A DNA stretch of 64,000 nt from JAKPBU01 sp964425695 (GCA_964425695.1 CAYRNF010000013.1:29030-93029), one strand, 5' to 3'. Shown: positions 1 to 8,895, counted from the stretch's first letter. Notes: generated by a model not told the origin, from the letters alone. Numbers and translations: made by a program.

Positions 1-1048
1 GCATGCGCCCGGCCACCGGGTGGATGGCGAATTTCACCTTCACCCCGCGCTCGATCAGGCGCTGGGTCAGCTCCCAGATCTTGTGCTGCGCCTGCGCCAC
101 GGCCATGCCGTAGCCGGGCACGATCACCACGCGCTCGGCGAACGCCATCATCGCCGCCACGTCGCTGGCGTCGATGGGCTTCTGCGAGCCGCTGATCTCC
201 GCCGCCTCCGCGCCGCTGCCGCCGAAATTGGAGAACAGCACCGACTGGATGCTGCGGTTCATCGCCTTGGCCATGAGCCGCGTCAGCAGGATGCCGGCCG
301 CGCCGACCATCATGCCGGCGATGATCAGCGCCTCGTTGCCCAGCACGTAGCCTTCGAACGCCACCGCCAGGCCGGTGAACGCGTTGTACAGCGAGATCAC
401 CACCGGCATGTCGGCGCCGCCGATGGGCAGGGTCATCAACACGCCCAGGACCAGCGACAGCACGAAGAAGGCGACGATCCACGGCATGGCCAGGGTCTGG
501 ATCGCCAGTACGCCGCAGGCCACGGCGGCGATCGCCACCAGCGCGTTGAACCATTGCTGGCCGGCAAACGTGTAGCGCTTGTCCATGCGCCCGTCGAGCT
601 TGGCCCAGGCGATCACCGAACCGGTCAGCGACACCGCGCCGATCAGCGAACCCAGCACCGCCAGCACCAGCACGACCGGCGCCGGCCGCGCGGCCTCGCC
701 CGCCGAGAAGCGCAGCAGTTCCACCGCGCCGATCGCCGCCGCCGAGCCGCCGCCCATGCCGTTGAACAGGGCGACCATCTGCGGCATGTCGGTGATCGCC
801 ACCCGCTTGCCCCAGACCCAGTTCAGGCCCACGCCCAGCACGATCGCCAGCAGCATCAGCCCGATGTTGTGCAGCCCCGGCAGGAAGAACGTGGCCACCG
901 TGGCGATGAGCATCCCCACGCCGGCCCACTGGATGCCGCTGCGCGCGGTGCGCGGGCTGGCCATGCGCTGCAGGCCCAGCAGGAACAGCGTCGCGGCCAC
1001 CAGGTAGCTGGTCTTCACCGCCAGCAGCAGGAGTTCGGCGCTGGTCAC
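1..1048 (-). CDS. pntB: NAD(P) transhydrogenase subunit beta (PntB), C-terminus outside window
   Basis: Beta subunit of the proton-translocating NAD(P)+ transhydrogenase of the inner membrane, which couples hydride transfer from NADH to NADP+ to proton influx. The first about 349 residues are visible. They open with several hydrophobic segments (LLLLAVKTSYLVAATLFLLG onward), include the conserved FNGMGGGSAAAIGAVELL region, and reach the start of the NADP(H)-binding domain, where VVIVPGYGMAVAQAQ and VKFAIHPVAGRM can be read. The start is a GTG at 1048 whose bases overlap the stop of pntAb (GTGA), so the two are translationally coupled. The gene runs off the left edge of the window; full-length homologues are about 460-480 residues. 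PntAa, its soluble partner, lies about 4 kb away. Confidence 0.95.
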   Translation of the reverse strand, partial: MTSAELLLLAVKTSYLVAATLFLLGLQRMASPRTARSGIQWAGVGMLIATVATFFLPGLHNIGLMLLAIVLGVGLNWVWGKRVAITDMPQMVALFNGMGGGSAAAIGAVELLRFSAGEAARPAPVVLVLAVLGSLIGAVSLTGSVIAWAKLDGRMDKRYTFAGQQWFNALVAIAAVACGVLAIQTLAMPWIVAFFVLSLVLGVLMTLPIGGADMPVVISLYNAFTGLAVAFEGYVLGNEALIIAGMMVGAAGILLTRLMAKAMNRSIQSVLFSNFGGSGAEAAEISGSQKPIDASDVAAMMAFAERVVIVPGYGMAVAQAQHKIWELTQRLIERGVKVKFAIHPVAGRM

Positions 1049-1344
1049 TTGCCCGCCTCCGGCTTCCTGCTGCTCTTGAACATCTCCAGCATCCGCTCGG
1101 TCACCACGTAGCCGCCGGCGGCGTTGCCGGCGCCCAGCAGCACGGCGACGAAGCCGATCGCCTTCTCCAGCGTGGTGTCGGCGTGGCCCAGCACCACCAT
1201 CGCGCCGATCAGCACGATGCCGTGGATGAAGTTGGAACCCGACATCAGCGGGGTATGCAGGATCACCGGGACCCGGGAGATGATCACGTGGCCGGCGATG
1301 GCCGCCAGCATGAAGATGTACAGCGCCACGAATCCGTCGATCAT
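1045..1344 (-). CDS. pntAb: NAD(P) transhydrogenase subunit alpha part 2 (PntAb)
   Basis: Small membrane subunit of the split-alpha form of transhydrogenase. The 99-residue protein has three hydrophobic helices (VALYIFMLAAIAGHVII, FIHGIVLIGAMVVLG, AIGFVAVLLGAGNAAGGYVV), as expected for the family, and contributes to the proton channel with PntB. An in-frame ATG ten codons upstream exists, but the start at 1344 is preceded by a strong GGAGG ribosome site and gives the usual MIDGF N-terminus. It overlaps pntB by four bases. The pntAa gene is not directly upstream; an opposite-strand cassette and a DUF1631 gene lie between. Confidence 0.93.
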   Translation of the reverse strand: MIDGFVALYIFMLAAIAGHVIISRVPVILHTPLMSGSNFIHGIVLIGAMVVLGHADTTLEKAIGFVAVLLGAGNAAGGYVVTERMLEMFKSSRKPEAGK

Positions 1345-1522
1345 CGCCGCCCTCCTCCAGGTCGCCCGCATCATAACCGCCCATGAACCGGCCGCCAGAC
1401 GGGCCCGCGGCGGCGCGTCAACCCCGCCCCGGCAGACGCGTTCCCGCTACCGACACCCGCACCGCGACGATGGGATGGATGGACGCAGGCTGGACAGGAC
1501 CGGGCGCGACGGCACGCGCGGC

Positions 1523-1528
1523 TATGCT
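1523..1528 (+). promoter_or_regulatory. Candidate -10 box (TATGCT) of the sigma factor cassette
   Basis: TATGCT lies 7 nt before the ATG at 1536, close to the TANNNT-N6-ATG arrangement at nine other genes here, and no Shine-Dalgarno sequence is visible. A leaderless transcript is inferred; no convincing -35 was identified. Confidence 0.4.
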
Positions 1529-1535
1529 CGCCGGC

Positions 1536-2087
1536 ATGGATGAGCAGGCCGGCGCGGCGGCCGGTGCCGACGAGGTCCCGGCCACGATCGAAGCGTTCTT
1601 CGCCGGCGTCGGCGCGCGCGCGTTCCGTTTCGCCGAAGCCGGGCTGCGCCAGCGCGACGACGCGCTGGACGCGGTGCAGGACGCGATGCTGAAGATGCTC
1701 GGCTACCGCGAGCGCCCGGCCCAGGAATGGCCGCCGCTGTTCTGGAGCATCCTGCGCAGCCGGATCGTGGACGCGCAGCGGCGCCGCAGCTTCCGCCTGC
1801 GCTGGCTGCTGCCGCAATCGGACCGCGACGAGGATGGCGCGATCGACTGGGCGGACGCGGCGCCCGGCCCGTCGCGCGCCCACGACAGCCGGGAGGGCTA
1901 CGGCCGGCTGGTGGAAGGCCTGCGCGCCCTGCCCCCGCGACAGCGCGAGGCGTTCACGCTGCGGGTGCTGGAAGAGTTCGACGTGGCCGATACCGCGCGC
2001 ATCATGGGATGCAGCGAGGGCTCGGTGAAAACCCACCTGCATCGCGCCCGCGAGGCCCTGCAGCGGCAACTGGAAGACTGGCAATGA
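1536..2087 (+). CDS. Sigma-70 family (ECF-like) RNA polymerase sigma factor
   Basis: A 183-residue ECF-sized sigma factor. Region 2 covers about residues 20-75 (DDALDAVQDAMLKML ... ILRSRIVDAQRRR), an acidic linker follows, and region 4 lies near the C-terminus with LPPRQREAFTLRVLEEFDVA and the helix-turn-helix MGCSEGSVKTHLHRAREAL. An upstream in-frame ATG at 1383 would add 51 low-complexity residues without homology and is rejected; ATG 1536 has a -10-like TATGCT just before it. The stop overlaps the next ATG (ATGA), so the downstream membrane protein is coupled and is the natural candidate for an anti-sigma partner. It is divergent from pntAb-pntB. Confidence 0.88.
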   Translation: MDEQAGAAAGADEVPATIEAFFAGVGARAFRFAEAGLRQRDDALDAVQDAMLKMLGYRERPAQEWPPLFWSILRSRIVDAQRRRSFRLRWLLPQSDRDEDGAIDWADAAPGPSRAHDSREGYGRLVEGLRALPPRQREAFTLRVLEEFDVADTARIMGCSEGSVKTHLHRAREALQRQLEDWQ

Positions 2088-2467
2088 GCACGCAACGCGA
2101 CACCCCGCAAGACCACGATGCCCGCTTCGACGCCGCCATGCGCGCGCTGCACCGCGAGGCGCTGGACCAGCTCACGCCCGCCGTGCGCTGGCGGCTCAAG
2201 CCTGCACGGCCGGCCCTGCCGCGATCCGCAGCCGAACCGCGGGGTGCGCGCATGGCCCCGCTGTGGGCGGGCGGCGTGGCGGCGGTGTGTGCGCTGGCTG
2301 TCGGCGTGGGGTTGTGGCGCAGCGCCGATCCGGTCGCGCCCGCCGCCCCGGCCGCGCAGCTGGTCATGGAGGAACTCGACGAAGACGCGGCCACCGTGCT
2401 CGGCGAGGACCCCGATTTCTATGCCTGGCTGGCGTCCGACGACGCCGACCTGGTGGCGATGGAGTAG
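2084..2467 (+). CDS. Hypothetical single-pass membrane protein, possible anti-sigma partner
   Basis: A 127-residue protein with an Arg/Pro-rich N-terminal half of about 55 residues, one transmembrane segment (APLWAGGVAAVCALAVGVGL), and a short acidic C-terminal part rich in Asp/Glu (MEELDEDAATVLGEDPDFYAWL). The topology, cytoplasmic N-terminus and small periplasmic tail, resembles anti-sigma factors, but no zinc-binding HxxxCxxC motif is present and no family is recognised with certainty. The start overlaps the sigma factor stop. The next gene begins 6 nt downstream. A role in holding or sensing for the upstream sigma factor is inferred from position only. Confidence 0.8.
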   Translation: MSTQRDTPQDHDARFDAAMRALHREALDQLTPAVRWRLKPARPALPRSAAEPRGARMAPLWAGGVAAVCALAVGVGLWRSADPVAPAAPAAQLVMEELDEDAATVLGEDPDFYAWLASDDADLVAME

Positions 2468-2473
2468 ACGACG

Positions 2474-2980
2474 ATGGCGAGCAAGAACCTGCTGGCGGGC
2501 CTGTTGCTGTGTTCGGCCCTGGCGCCTGCGTTCGCGCAGCGGCCGGCCGACGCGCCGCTGCCGCCCTGGGAGCAGCTGACCCAGGCGCAGCGCGACGAAC
2601 TGGTAGCGCCCATGCGCGAGCGCTGGAACGCGAACCCCGGCGAGCGTGCGCGCATGCTGGAGCGTGCGCGGCGCTGGCATGCCATGCCACCGCAGCTGCG
2701 CAACCGCGCGCACCGCGGCATGAAGCGCTGGGAGCGCATGGACCCGGCCAGGCGCGCGGAGATGCAGGCCCTGTTCGAACGCACCCGCGCCATGCCCAGG
2801 CAGCAGAAGCGCGAGACGTTCGCGCTGTACCACGCCATGCGCGACATGACCCCGGCGCAACGCGAGGCGCTCAAGCAGCGATGGACCGCCATGACCGCGG
2901 ACGAACGCGCGCAGTGGATGCGCGACAACGCCCCACCGCGGTGGCGCAAGCGCGGGCAGCCGGGACACCGCACCGAATAG
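2474..2980 (+). CDS. DUF3106 exported protein
   Basis: A 168-residue protein with a cleavable signal peptide (LLAGLLLCSALAPAFAQ) followed by a helical, highly charged Arg/Met/Trp-rich domain of the DUF3106 type. LTQAQRDEL (about residue 36) and MTPAQREAL (about residue 135) resemble the LTxxQ motifs of the CpxP/Spy periplasmic stress proteins; that similarity is my own reading and not established. Third gene of the sigma factor cassette, six bases after the previous stop, so it is probably co-transcribed and may be the effector or a signal-sensing part of the regulon. Confidence 0.85.
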   Translation: MASKNLLAGLLLCSALAPAFAQRPADAPLPPWEQLTQAQRDELVAPMRERWNANPGERARMLERARRWHAMPPQLRNRAHRGMKRWERMDPARRAEMQALFERTRAMPRQQKRETFALYHAMRDMTPAQREALKQRWTAMTADERAQWMRDNAPPRWRKRGQPGHRTE

Positions 2981-3074
2981 GCGACGCCGCGCGCACGACG
3001 CGTCCGGGTGGCCCGGGCTGGAATGCGGTTGCGAGCTTGCGTGCGCGCGGCAGCGCCAGCCGCGGCGGGGTGCG

Positions 3075-5168
3075 TTACCCGCACGCTCCTGCGTCGCGCG
3101 CCGCCGGCGCGGATGCGTCCGCTTCGCCGCCGGCCGCCGCTTCCCACCGTGCCAGCAGGTCCTCCACCGCGCCGTGTGCGCCGTGCAGGCGAATCCCGTG
3201 CCGGGTCTGGAGCTCGCCCAGGTCGGCCAGTTCGGTATCGGTGGCTCGCTGGCCGGCACGGGTGAGCAGCAGGCAGCAGTCCGAGTCGCCACGGCGCCAG
3301 GCGATCTGCAGGCGCCGTGCCTGCGGGCCGCGCCCCACGGTCAGCCAGTCGCCGACCTCACCATGCACCTGCCGCCCCGGCTCGGACTCGCCATCGCGCA
3401 GCCCGTCGTCTGCGGCCGGTGGCGCGACGCGCGCGGCGTCCGGCTGGGCGAGTGCATGCACGAGCAGCGCAAGCGCTTCGTCGGCGCCGGCGCCATCCAG
3501 GCCGCTTTCGAGCAGGACCTCGCGCAGCGTCGCCTCTAGCCGCAGCACGGCCTGCGCGACTTCCGCGCCCTGGGCCAGGGCAGCCCTTCCGTCGAGCGCG
3601 ACGAGGGCCCGGGCCGCGTCGAGCAGCCGCGCGCGGGCGGGCGAGTCCTCGCCATGGCGCAGCGAGACCTGGGTCAGCGCGTGCCGCCACTGCGTGGACA
3701 GGAAGGCGTGCACCTGCGGCAGCACGCGCTGCCCGGCCAGCAGCTGGGCGAGCACCTGGTCCGACGCGGTGCGCGCGGCCAGCAGTCGTTCGCGTCCCTC
3801 GACTGCCTGCACCTGCCGGCGGCGCACCAGCGCGGCACGCGCGCGCATCGGCGCCAGATGCGCCTGCAGGGCGGCCAACGCTTCGCCGAAGGCCCGCTCC
3901 GGCTCGTGCATGTCCGACAGCACGCCGGACGCGGCCTGCACGGCCGCGGCGCGCAACGGGGCGTCCTCCGCGGCGGCCCCGGCATTGGCGTCCAGCGACC
4001 AGGCCAGTTCGTCCAGCAGCTGCCGTGCCGGGTGTTCGGTATCGTCCAGCAGGCCCGGGTCGGTCATCAGCTGGCGGCACAGCGGGTAGGCCAGTGCCGC
4101 CAGCAGCTGCGAGGCTTCGGCATCGAAAGCGTGCGACTCGATCAGCCCGCCGACCAGCGCGCCCGCCAGCAGCGTCGCGAAGGCCTGGTCGCTGTCCAGC
4201 GACGCGGTGGCCGAATCGATGCCCAGGCTGGCCGCACCGCGCAGGACGCGCGCGCGCAGCTGCCCGGCGATGTCGGGCGCGTCGGGGTCGGGCCGCGCGT
4301 CGGGATCCACCTGCAGCAGCGACAGCACCGCCAGGAATTCGCCATCCTGCAGCAGGCGCCCGTCGCAATGCGCTGCGCAGGCTCCCGGCGTGCCGGCGGC
4401 CCAGCGCTGCAGCGCGCGCGCGCGCGGCGTGGTCTGCAGCCCGAGACTGGCGCGTTCGCGCGCCCGCGTGCGCCAGCCCGGTGCGGCGACCGACTGCTCC
4501 ACCTCGAGCGCGCCCTGCGCGCTGGCCGGCGCGAAGACGGCCTCGCCACCGGCCTGCAGCGCGTACCCGGATTCGGCCAGCTGCACGTTGATCCGCGCGT
4601 AGAAATCGGCCAGGGACGCGGTGCACACGCGCTCGAAGTGCGCCAGCACCGCGACCCGCAGCTGCGGGGAGCATTCGGTTTCCGGCAGGGTGCGCAGCAG
4701 GGCGTTCACCAGCTGCCGCGGGGCCACCGGGTTGGACGGCCGCGCCGATTCGCCCAGCGCCGCGGACAAGGTGTGCAGCCGGCTGGACACGTGGTCGAGC
4801 GCGTCTTCGAAACGGCGCTCGAGGGCTTCGGTGGCGGGCTCGCCGATCAGCTGCGAACTGAGTTCGTCGTGGCTGAGCAGGCTCAGCCCGGCCGCCTGCG
4901 GCGCCGCCGCGCGCGGCCAGTCGCGGAAGCCCTCGTCGAGCTCACGCTGCCAGCGCGTTTCGTACCCGATCAGGTCCGCGCGCAGCACCGACAGGTCGGT
5001 CGCCAGTTCCGCGGTCCGCTCGTCCCTGGCCAGCGCCTTCGCCGCGCGTTGCAGGGTCTGGCCGAGCAGCGGAGTCAGCATGTTCAGGGCTTGCAGCCGG
5101 AACGACTCCACCCAGCGACCGCCATCGACGGTGCTGGAAACGGCGGCTGTGGAACGCGAAGGCGGCAT
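3075..5168 (-). CDS. DUF1631 family protein (paralogue A)
   Basis: A 697-residue cytoplasmic, mostly alpha-helical protein of the DUF1631 family, whose function is not established. The family signature is visible: an N-terminal W-x3-L-x2-GF-x-DW-like segment (RWQRELDEGFRDWP), LSLLSHDELSSQL, a central HPARQLLDEL, and a C-terminal small beta-rich region (RRLQIAWRRGDSDCCLLLTR) that may be PilZ-like. The ATG at 5168 is chosen; a GTG at 5189 would add seven residues. A weak -10-like TATCGT sits 8 nt upstream of 5168. It lies downstream of pntAa on the same strand, and a second DUF1631 gene lies upstream of pntAa. Confidence 0.85.
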   Translation of the reverse strand: MPPSRSTAAVSSTVDGGRWVESFRLQALNMLTPLLGQTLQRAAKALARDERTAELATDLSVLRADLIGYETRWQRELDEGFRDWPRAAAPQAAGLSLLSHDELSSQLIGEPATEALERRFEDALDHVSSRLHTLSAALGESARPSNPVAPRQLVNALLRTLPETECSPQLRVAVLAHFERVCTASLADFYARINVQLAESGYALQAGGEAVFAPASAQGALEVEQSVAAPGWRTRARERASLGLQTTPRARALQRWAAGTPGACAAHCDGRLLQDGEFLAVLSLLQVDPDARPDPDAPDIAGQLRARVLRGAASLGIDSATASLDSDQAFATLLAGALVGGLIESHAFDAEASQLLAALAYPLCRQLMTDPGLLDDTEHPARQLLDELAWSLDANAGAAAEDAPLRAAAVQAASGVLSDMHEPERAFGEALAALQAHLAPMRARAALVRRRQVQAVEGRERLLAARTASDQVLAQLLAGQRVLPQVHAFLSTQWRHALTQVSLRHGEDSPARARLLDAARALVALDGRAALAQGAEVAQAVLRLEATLREVLLESGLDGAGADEALALLVHALAQPDAARVAPPAADDGLRDGESEPGRQVHGEVGDWLTVGRGPQARRLQIAWRRGDSDCCLLLTRAGQRATDTELADLGELQTRHGIRLHGAHGAVEDLLARWEAAAGGEADASAPAARDAGACG

Positions 5169-5279
5169 CGACGGCAACGATAGCGACACGGATGTGACGG
5201 AACGCGCATGCGAGGCGTGCGCGCGCGCAGCAAAACATCCCGGCGTTGCGGGCGCAAGTTGCGGCGGTCGGCAGCGCGT

Positions 5280-6374
5280 TCAGGTAGCCCGTTCGGGCCA
5301 TACCGTCTTCGCCAGCAGTTCGTCGCTCCAGTCGTGCGCAAGCGCGCCGTCTTTCAGGAACAGGCTGGTGAAGTTGTAGAGGTTGCGCGCGTACATCTCG
5401 CTGGCATGCAGCGCGCCCATGGACGCGAGGTTCAGCGGGCCGGACACGGTCACGCCGTCCGCGTCGCAGGTTTCGCCGGGGCGGGTGAGCTCGCAGTTGC
5501 CGCCGGTTTCGGCGGCCAGGTCCACGATCACGCTGCCCGGCTTCATGCCGGCCACCATGGCGGCGCTGATGATCTTCGGCGCGGGACGCCCGGGCACGGC
5601 TGCAGTGCACACGATCACGTCGATGTTCTTCAGGTGTTCGGCCAGGCGGCGCTGCTGCTCGGCGCGTTCCTCGTCGCTGAGCTGGCGGGCATAACCGCCC
5701 TCGCCCGCGGCGCTGACGCCCAGGTCCAGGAACTTGCCGCCCAGCGATTCGATCTGCTCGCGGGTTTCGGGGCGCACGTCGAAACCTTCGACCTGCGCGC
5801 CCAGGCGTTTCGCGGTGGCGATGGCCTGCAGGCCGGCCACGCCCGCGCCGACGACCAGGACCTTCGACGGACGGATCGTGCCGGCCGCGGTGGTGAGCAT
5901 GGGGAAGAAGCGCGGCGTGAGCGTTGCTGCGATCAGCACCGCCTTGTAGCCGGCCATGCCGGCCTGCGAGCTGAGGATGTCCATCGCCTGCGCGCGGGTG
6001 GTGCGCGGCAGCCGTTCCAGCGGGAAGGCCACGATGCCGCGCGACTGCAGCGCCTCGGCCCGCGCCGGATCGGCCTGGGGCTGCAGCGCGCCCACCAGCG
6101 TGGCACCGGGCTTCATCGCCGCGATGCGCTGCGGCGCGGGCGGCTGCACGCACAGCACCACGTCGGCGTCGGACAGCGCGGCGCTCGCGTCGTCCACGAT
6201 CTGCGCGCCGGCCTCGGCGTAGGCCGCGTCGGGAAGACCGGCCGCGGCGCCGGCCCCGCGCTCGAGCAGCACCCGTGCGCCGGCGGCGACGAACTTGCGG
6301 CAGGTTTCCGGAGTCAGCGCGACGCGCCGTTCGCCGGGCGCTTCCTCGCGCGCCACGCCAAGGTTGATCGCCAT
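5280..6374 (-). CDS. pntAa: NAD(P) transhydrogenase subunit alpha part 1 (PntAa)
   Basis: Soluble NAD(H)-binding subunit of the proton-translocating transhydrogenase, 364 residues. The alanine dehydrogenase/PNT N-terminal domain opens with GERRVALTPETCRKF. The Rossmann domain carries KVLVVGAGVAGLQAI at about residues 171-185 followed by the FDVRPETREQIESLGGKF region. The C-terminus includes LASMGALHASEMYARNLYN. The start at 6374 follows a clear GAGGAGGGG ribosome site. It must assemble with PntAb and PntB encoded at 1-1344 on the same strand, but about 4 kb of other genes, including an opposite-strand cassette, separates them, so it has to be transcribed independently. Confidence 0.95.
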   Translation of the reverse strand: MAINLGVAREEAPGERRVALTPETCRKFVAAGARVLLERGAGAAAGLPDAAYAEAGAQIVDDASAALSDADVVLCVQPPAPQRIAAMKPGATLVGALQPQADPARAEALQSRGIVAFPLERLPRTTRAQAMDILSSQAGMAGYKAVLIAATLTPRFFPMLTTAAGTIRPSKVLVVGAGVAGLQAIATAKRLGAQVEGFDVRPETREQIESLGGKFLDLGVSAAGEGGYARQLSDEERAEQQRRLAEHLKNIDVIVCTAAVPGRPAPKIISAAMVAGMKPGSVIVDLAAETGGNCELTRPGETCDADGVTVSGPLNLASMGALHASEMYARNLYNFTSLFLKDGALAHDWSDELLAKTVWPERAT

Positions 6375-6444
6375 CCACCCCTCCTCGCCGGTCGGAAGGC
6401 CCATCGTAGCGAACGGCGGCTGGCGCTGCTGCGCCACGCGCAGG

Positions 6445-8895
6445 TCAGCCTGCGAGCGCGACGCCCTCGCCGCTGGCCGCGTTGAGCTGCTGCCACAGGC
6501 GCTTCATGGCGCGATCGAACGGCGCCTCGGACGCGGCCAGCGCGATCCGCCCGGCTTCCAGCAGCGCCGCCAGTTCCTCCGGCGATGCCACCAGCAGGCG
6601 CTGGCCGCGCTTGTTGACCACCAGCAGGCGCGCAGTCAGCGGGCTGATCCAGGCCACGCGGGCCGGGGATTCGTGGCCGTTCTCGTCGATGACCCGCAGC
6701 CCCTGCCCGGGACGCAGCCGGCGCATGCGCGCGGCCAGCGCGGGGTCGTGGCGGATCGCGTCGGTCCCGCCGGCCAGGCGCAGCCCGGGTTGCGCATCGG
6801 CGTCCGGATCGTTGCTGGCGTCCGCATCGGGCGCCAGCGGATGCACGCGGCGCCCGGTCTCCGGATGCGCCAGCGCGAAGACCAGCCCGGCGACAAGATC
6901 CAGGCGCGCGGCTTCGCCCATGCCGGCGCGCTGGCAGCACGTGTCCACCGCATCGGCCATGTCCAGCCAGGCGCGCGCCACCGCCGGCCCGTCCACGCGG
7001 CGCGCGTCCGCATCCAGGCGCAGCAGCGATTCGCCCAGCTGCACCAGCTGCTCGGCGCGCGCCGGATCGTCCGCATGGCGCAGGCAGGCCTGCTCGTGCG
7101 CATGCCGCCACGGTCCGCGCAGGAATCCGGCGACGGCCTCGGTGGTGTCCAGGTGGCGGCGCGACCAGGCCATCAGCTGCGCGCGCGTCCACGCCCGCGC
7201 ATGCACCAGCCGCTCGCGACCGTACAGCGCCTCGGCCGCGCGCCGCTCGGCGAGCTCGGAGCGATGGCGCTGCTGCTGCTGGAACTGGCGCAACTCGTCC
7301 ACGGCCAGTTCGAAGATCGACAGGTCCTCGCGGTAGCCGGCCACGATCCGGTCCACCACGCCTTCAACCAGGGCCACGCCTTCGCGTTCGGGCGCGTCGT
7401 CGCAGACTTCGGTGATCGCATCCAGCAGCTGGCGCGCGGGGTGGGTGCGGCGGTTGAACAGGCTGTCGTCCAGCAGGGCGATCTTCAGGTAGGGCATCAC
7501 CAGCTGCGCGTACAGGCGCGGCACCGCGTCGTCGCTGGCAGCGGCGCTACCGCGGGTATGCATCAGGGCTTCGAAGAGCATGGCCACCAGGTCGATGGCG
7601 TCTTCCTGGTCGGGCGCGAACTGCAGCGCGCCGTTGGCCAGCCCAAGCTGGCGCGCGCCGGAAGCGACCGCGTCGCGGATCGCCGCCGACAGCGGACGCC
7701 CGCCCTCGCGCGCCATGACCTGCGCGAAGCGGCTGGCATCGTCGCCCTGCAGCAGCGAGGCCACGGTGTGCAGCGCCTGCGAACCCAGCGACGAGGGCGC
7801 GCCCGCCGCGTCGTTGGCCGCCGACTGCACGCTGCTCTGGCGCCAGTGGCGCAGGTGGTCGTGGACGATGTCGCGGTAGCGCATCGGCACGCCGTCGGTC
7901 GGCGCGATGCTGCCCGCCGATGGCTGCGCCGGGCCACGCTGGGCCAGGTCCTGTGTCGGCACGCCGGAGCCGGCCGCAGGCATTGCGCGGCCGCCCTCGC
8001 CGGCGGAGATCGGGGCGTTGTCCAGGCGCGCGGCACCGGCCGGCGCCATGGCGTGACCGGCCGGGTGCGTGCCTGCGGCCCCGGCCTGCCCGGACAGCGG
8101 GGCCGCCGGCACCCGCCGCTCGACCATGCCGCCATCGGGGACCCATCCGGCATCGGCGGCCGGGGCGGCCGGGGCGGCGGTGGCCCGCGGTGCCGCGGGT
8201 GCGGGCGCGGGCGTGGTGCGCGGATCGCCGACCCGCTGCGCGGCATAGCCGGCCTGGGTGAGCTGCCTATCCAGTTCCGCGTACAGGCTCGACAGCACCG
8301 GCAGCAGCCGGGCTTCGAACTCGCGCATGAGCAAGGTACGCAGGCCTTCGCTGATGTCTTCGCCCTGGAAGCCGGCGATGAAGCTCTGGCCCACGCACAG
8401 CGGCCGGATCGGCGCCGCGCCGCGCCGCCCGCCGCTGGCCGCCAGCGCCAGTTGCGAGAAGCGCGCGTCCAGCGGTTCGAGCACCCGTTCCAGCGTGGCG
8501 TCGGCGGTGTTCGCCATGGCCTGCACCGACAGCTGCAGCTGCAGCTGGCTTTCGGAGACCAGGCTCAGCGCCGGGCGCACGTCGGCCGGCACCGGCGATG
8601 CCAGCAGCCAGTCGTCGAAGCCGGTTTCCAGGCGCGCCCGCCAGTCCTGCAGGAACCGCGCGCTGCGCTGCGCCAGCGCCGTCGCCGCTTCGCGATCGAG
8701 CTGCGCGCCGGTGGCGTGGGGGCTGACCAGCCAGGCGTCGTGGGCCTGCAGGCGGATCGCCTCGAAGAATCCGCCGCCGATTCCGACCAGCGCCGAGGCG
8801 AACTGGCGCTTGAGCGCGGTGCACAGCAGGCGCGCTTCGCCACCCGGGGCGGAGCCGGGTGGTGCCGCGCGTCGGATTTCGTCGGTTGCGCCCAT
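6445..8895 (-). CDS. DUF1631 family protein (paralogue B), with C-terminal PilZ-like region
   Basis: An 816-residue DUF1631 protein. N-terminal family features (FLQDWRARLETGFDDWL, ALSLVSESQLQLQLSVQAM) match the paralogue downstream. A Pro/Ala/Gly-rich low-complexity linker of about 130 residues follows (around residues 215-345). The conserved core contains MRYRDIVHDHLRHWRQSS and THPARQLLDAITEVCD. Near the C-terminus PARVAWISPLTARLLVVN looks like the first strands of a PilZ-type barrel, which is typical of this family as I know it but not tested here. The in-frame extension upstream of 8895 lacks family similarity, so ATG 8895 is used. It lies 70 bp upstream of pntAa on the same strand. Function unknown. 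Confidence 0.85.
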   Translation of the reverse strand: MGATDEIRRAAPPGSAPGGEARLLCTALKRQFASALVGIGGGFFEAIRLQAHDAWLVSPHATGAQLDREAATALAQRSARFLQDWRARLETGFDDWLLASPVPADVRPALSLVSESQLQLQLSVQAMANTADATLERVLEPLDARFSQLALAASGGRRGAAPIRPLCVGQSFIAGFQGEDISEGLRTLLMREFEARLLPVLSSLYAELDRQLTQAGYAAQRVGDPRTTPAPAPAAPRATAAPAAPAADAGWVPDGGMVERRVPAAPLSGQAGAAGTHPAGHAMAPAGAARLDNAPISAGEGGRAMPAAGSGVPTQDLAQRGPAQPSAGSIAPTDGVPMRYRDIVHDHLRHWRQSSVQSAANDAAGAPSSLGSQALHTVASLLQGDDASRFAQVMAREGGRPLSAAIRDAVASGARQLGLANGALQFAPDQEDAIDLVAMLFEALMHTRGSAAASDDAVPRLYAQLVMPYLKIALLDDSLFNRRTHPARQLLDAITEVCDDAPEREGVALVEGVVDRIVAGYREDLSIFELAVDELRQFQQQQRHRSELAERRAAEALYGRERLVHARAWTRAQLMAWSRRHLDTTEAVAGFLRGPWRHAHEQACLRHADDPARAEQLVQLGESLLRLDADARRVDGPAVARAWLDMADAVDTCCQRAGMGEAARLDLVAGLVFALAHPETGRRVHPLAPDADASNDPDADAQPGLRLAGGTDAIRHDPALAARMRRLRPGQGLRVIDENGHESPARVAWISPLTARLLVVNKRGQRLLVASPEELAALLEAGRIALAASEAPFDRAMKRLWQQLNAASGEGVALAG

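Noticed and set aside
20..1111. Long plus-strand open frame over pntB
   Set aside because: Composition-driven shadow (His/Arg/Gln-rich, no domain) opposite a clear pntB reading on the minus strand; the same applies to many long frames such as 3317-4591, 6295-8980, 12277-13239 and 58646-60280.
2984..3074. Search for a terminator after the DUF3106 gene
   Set aside because: GC-rich partial palindromes are present but none has a T-run, so none is reported.
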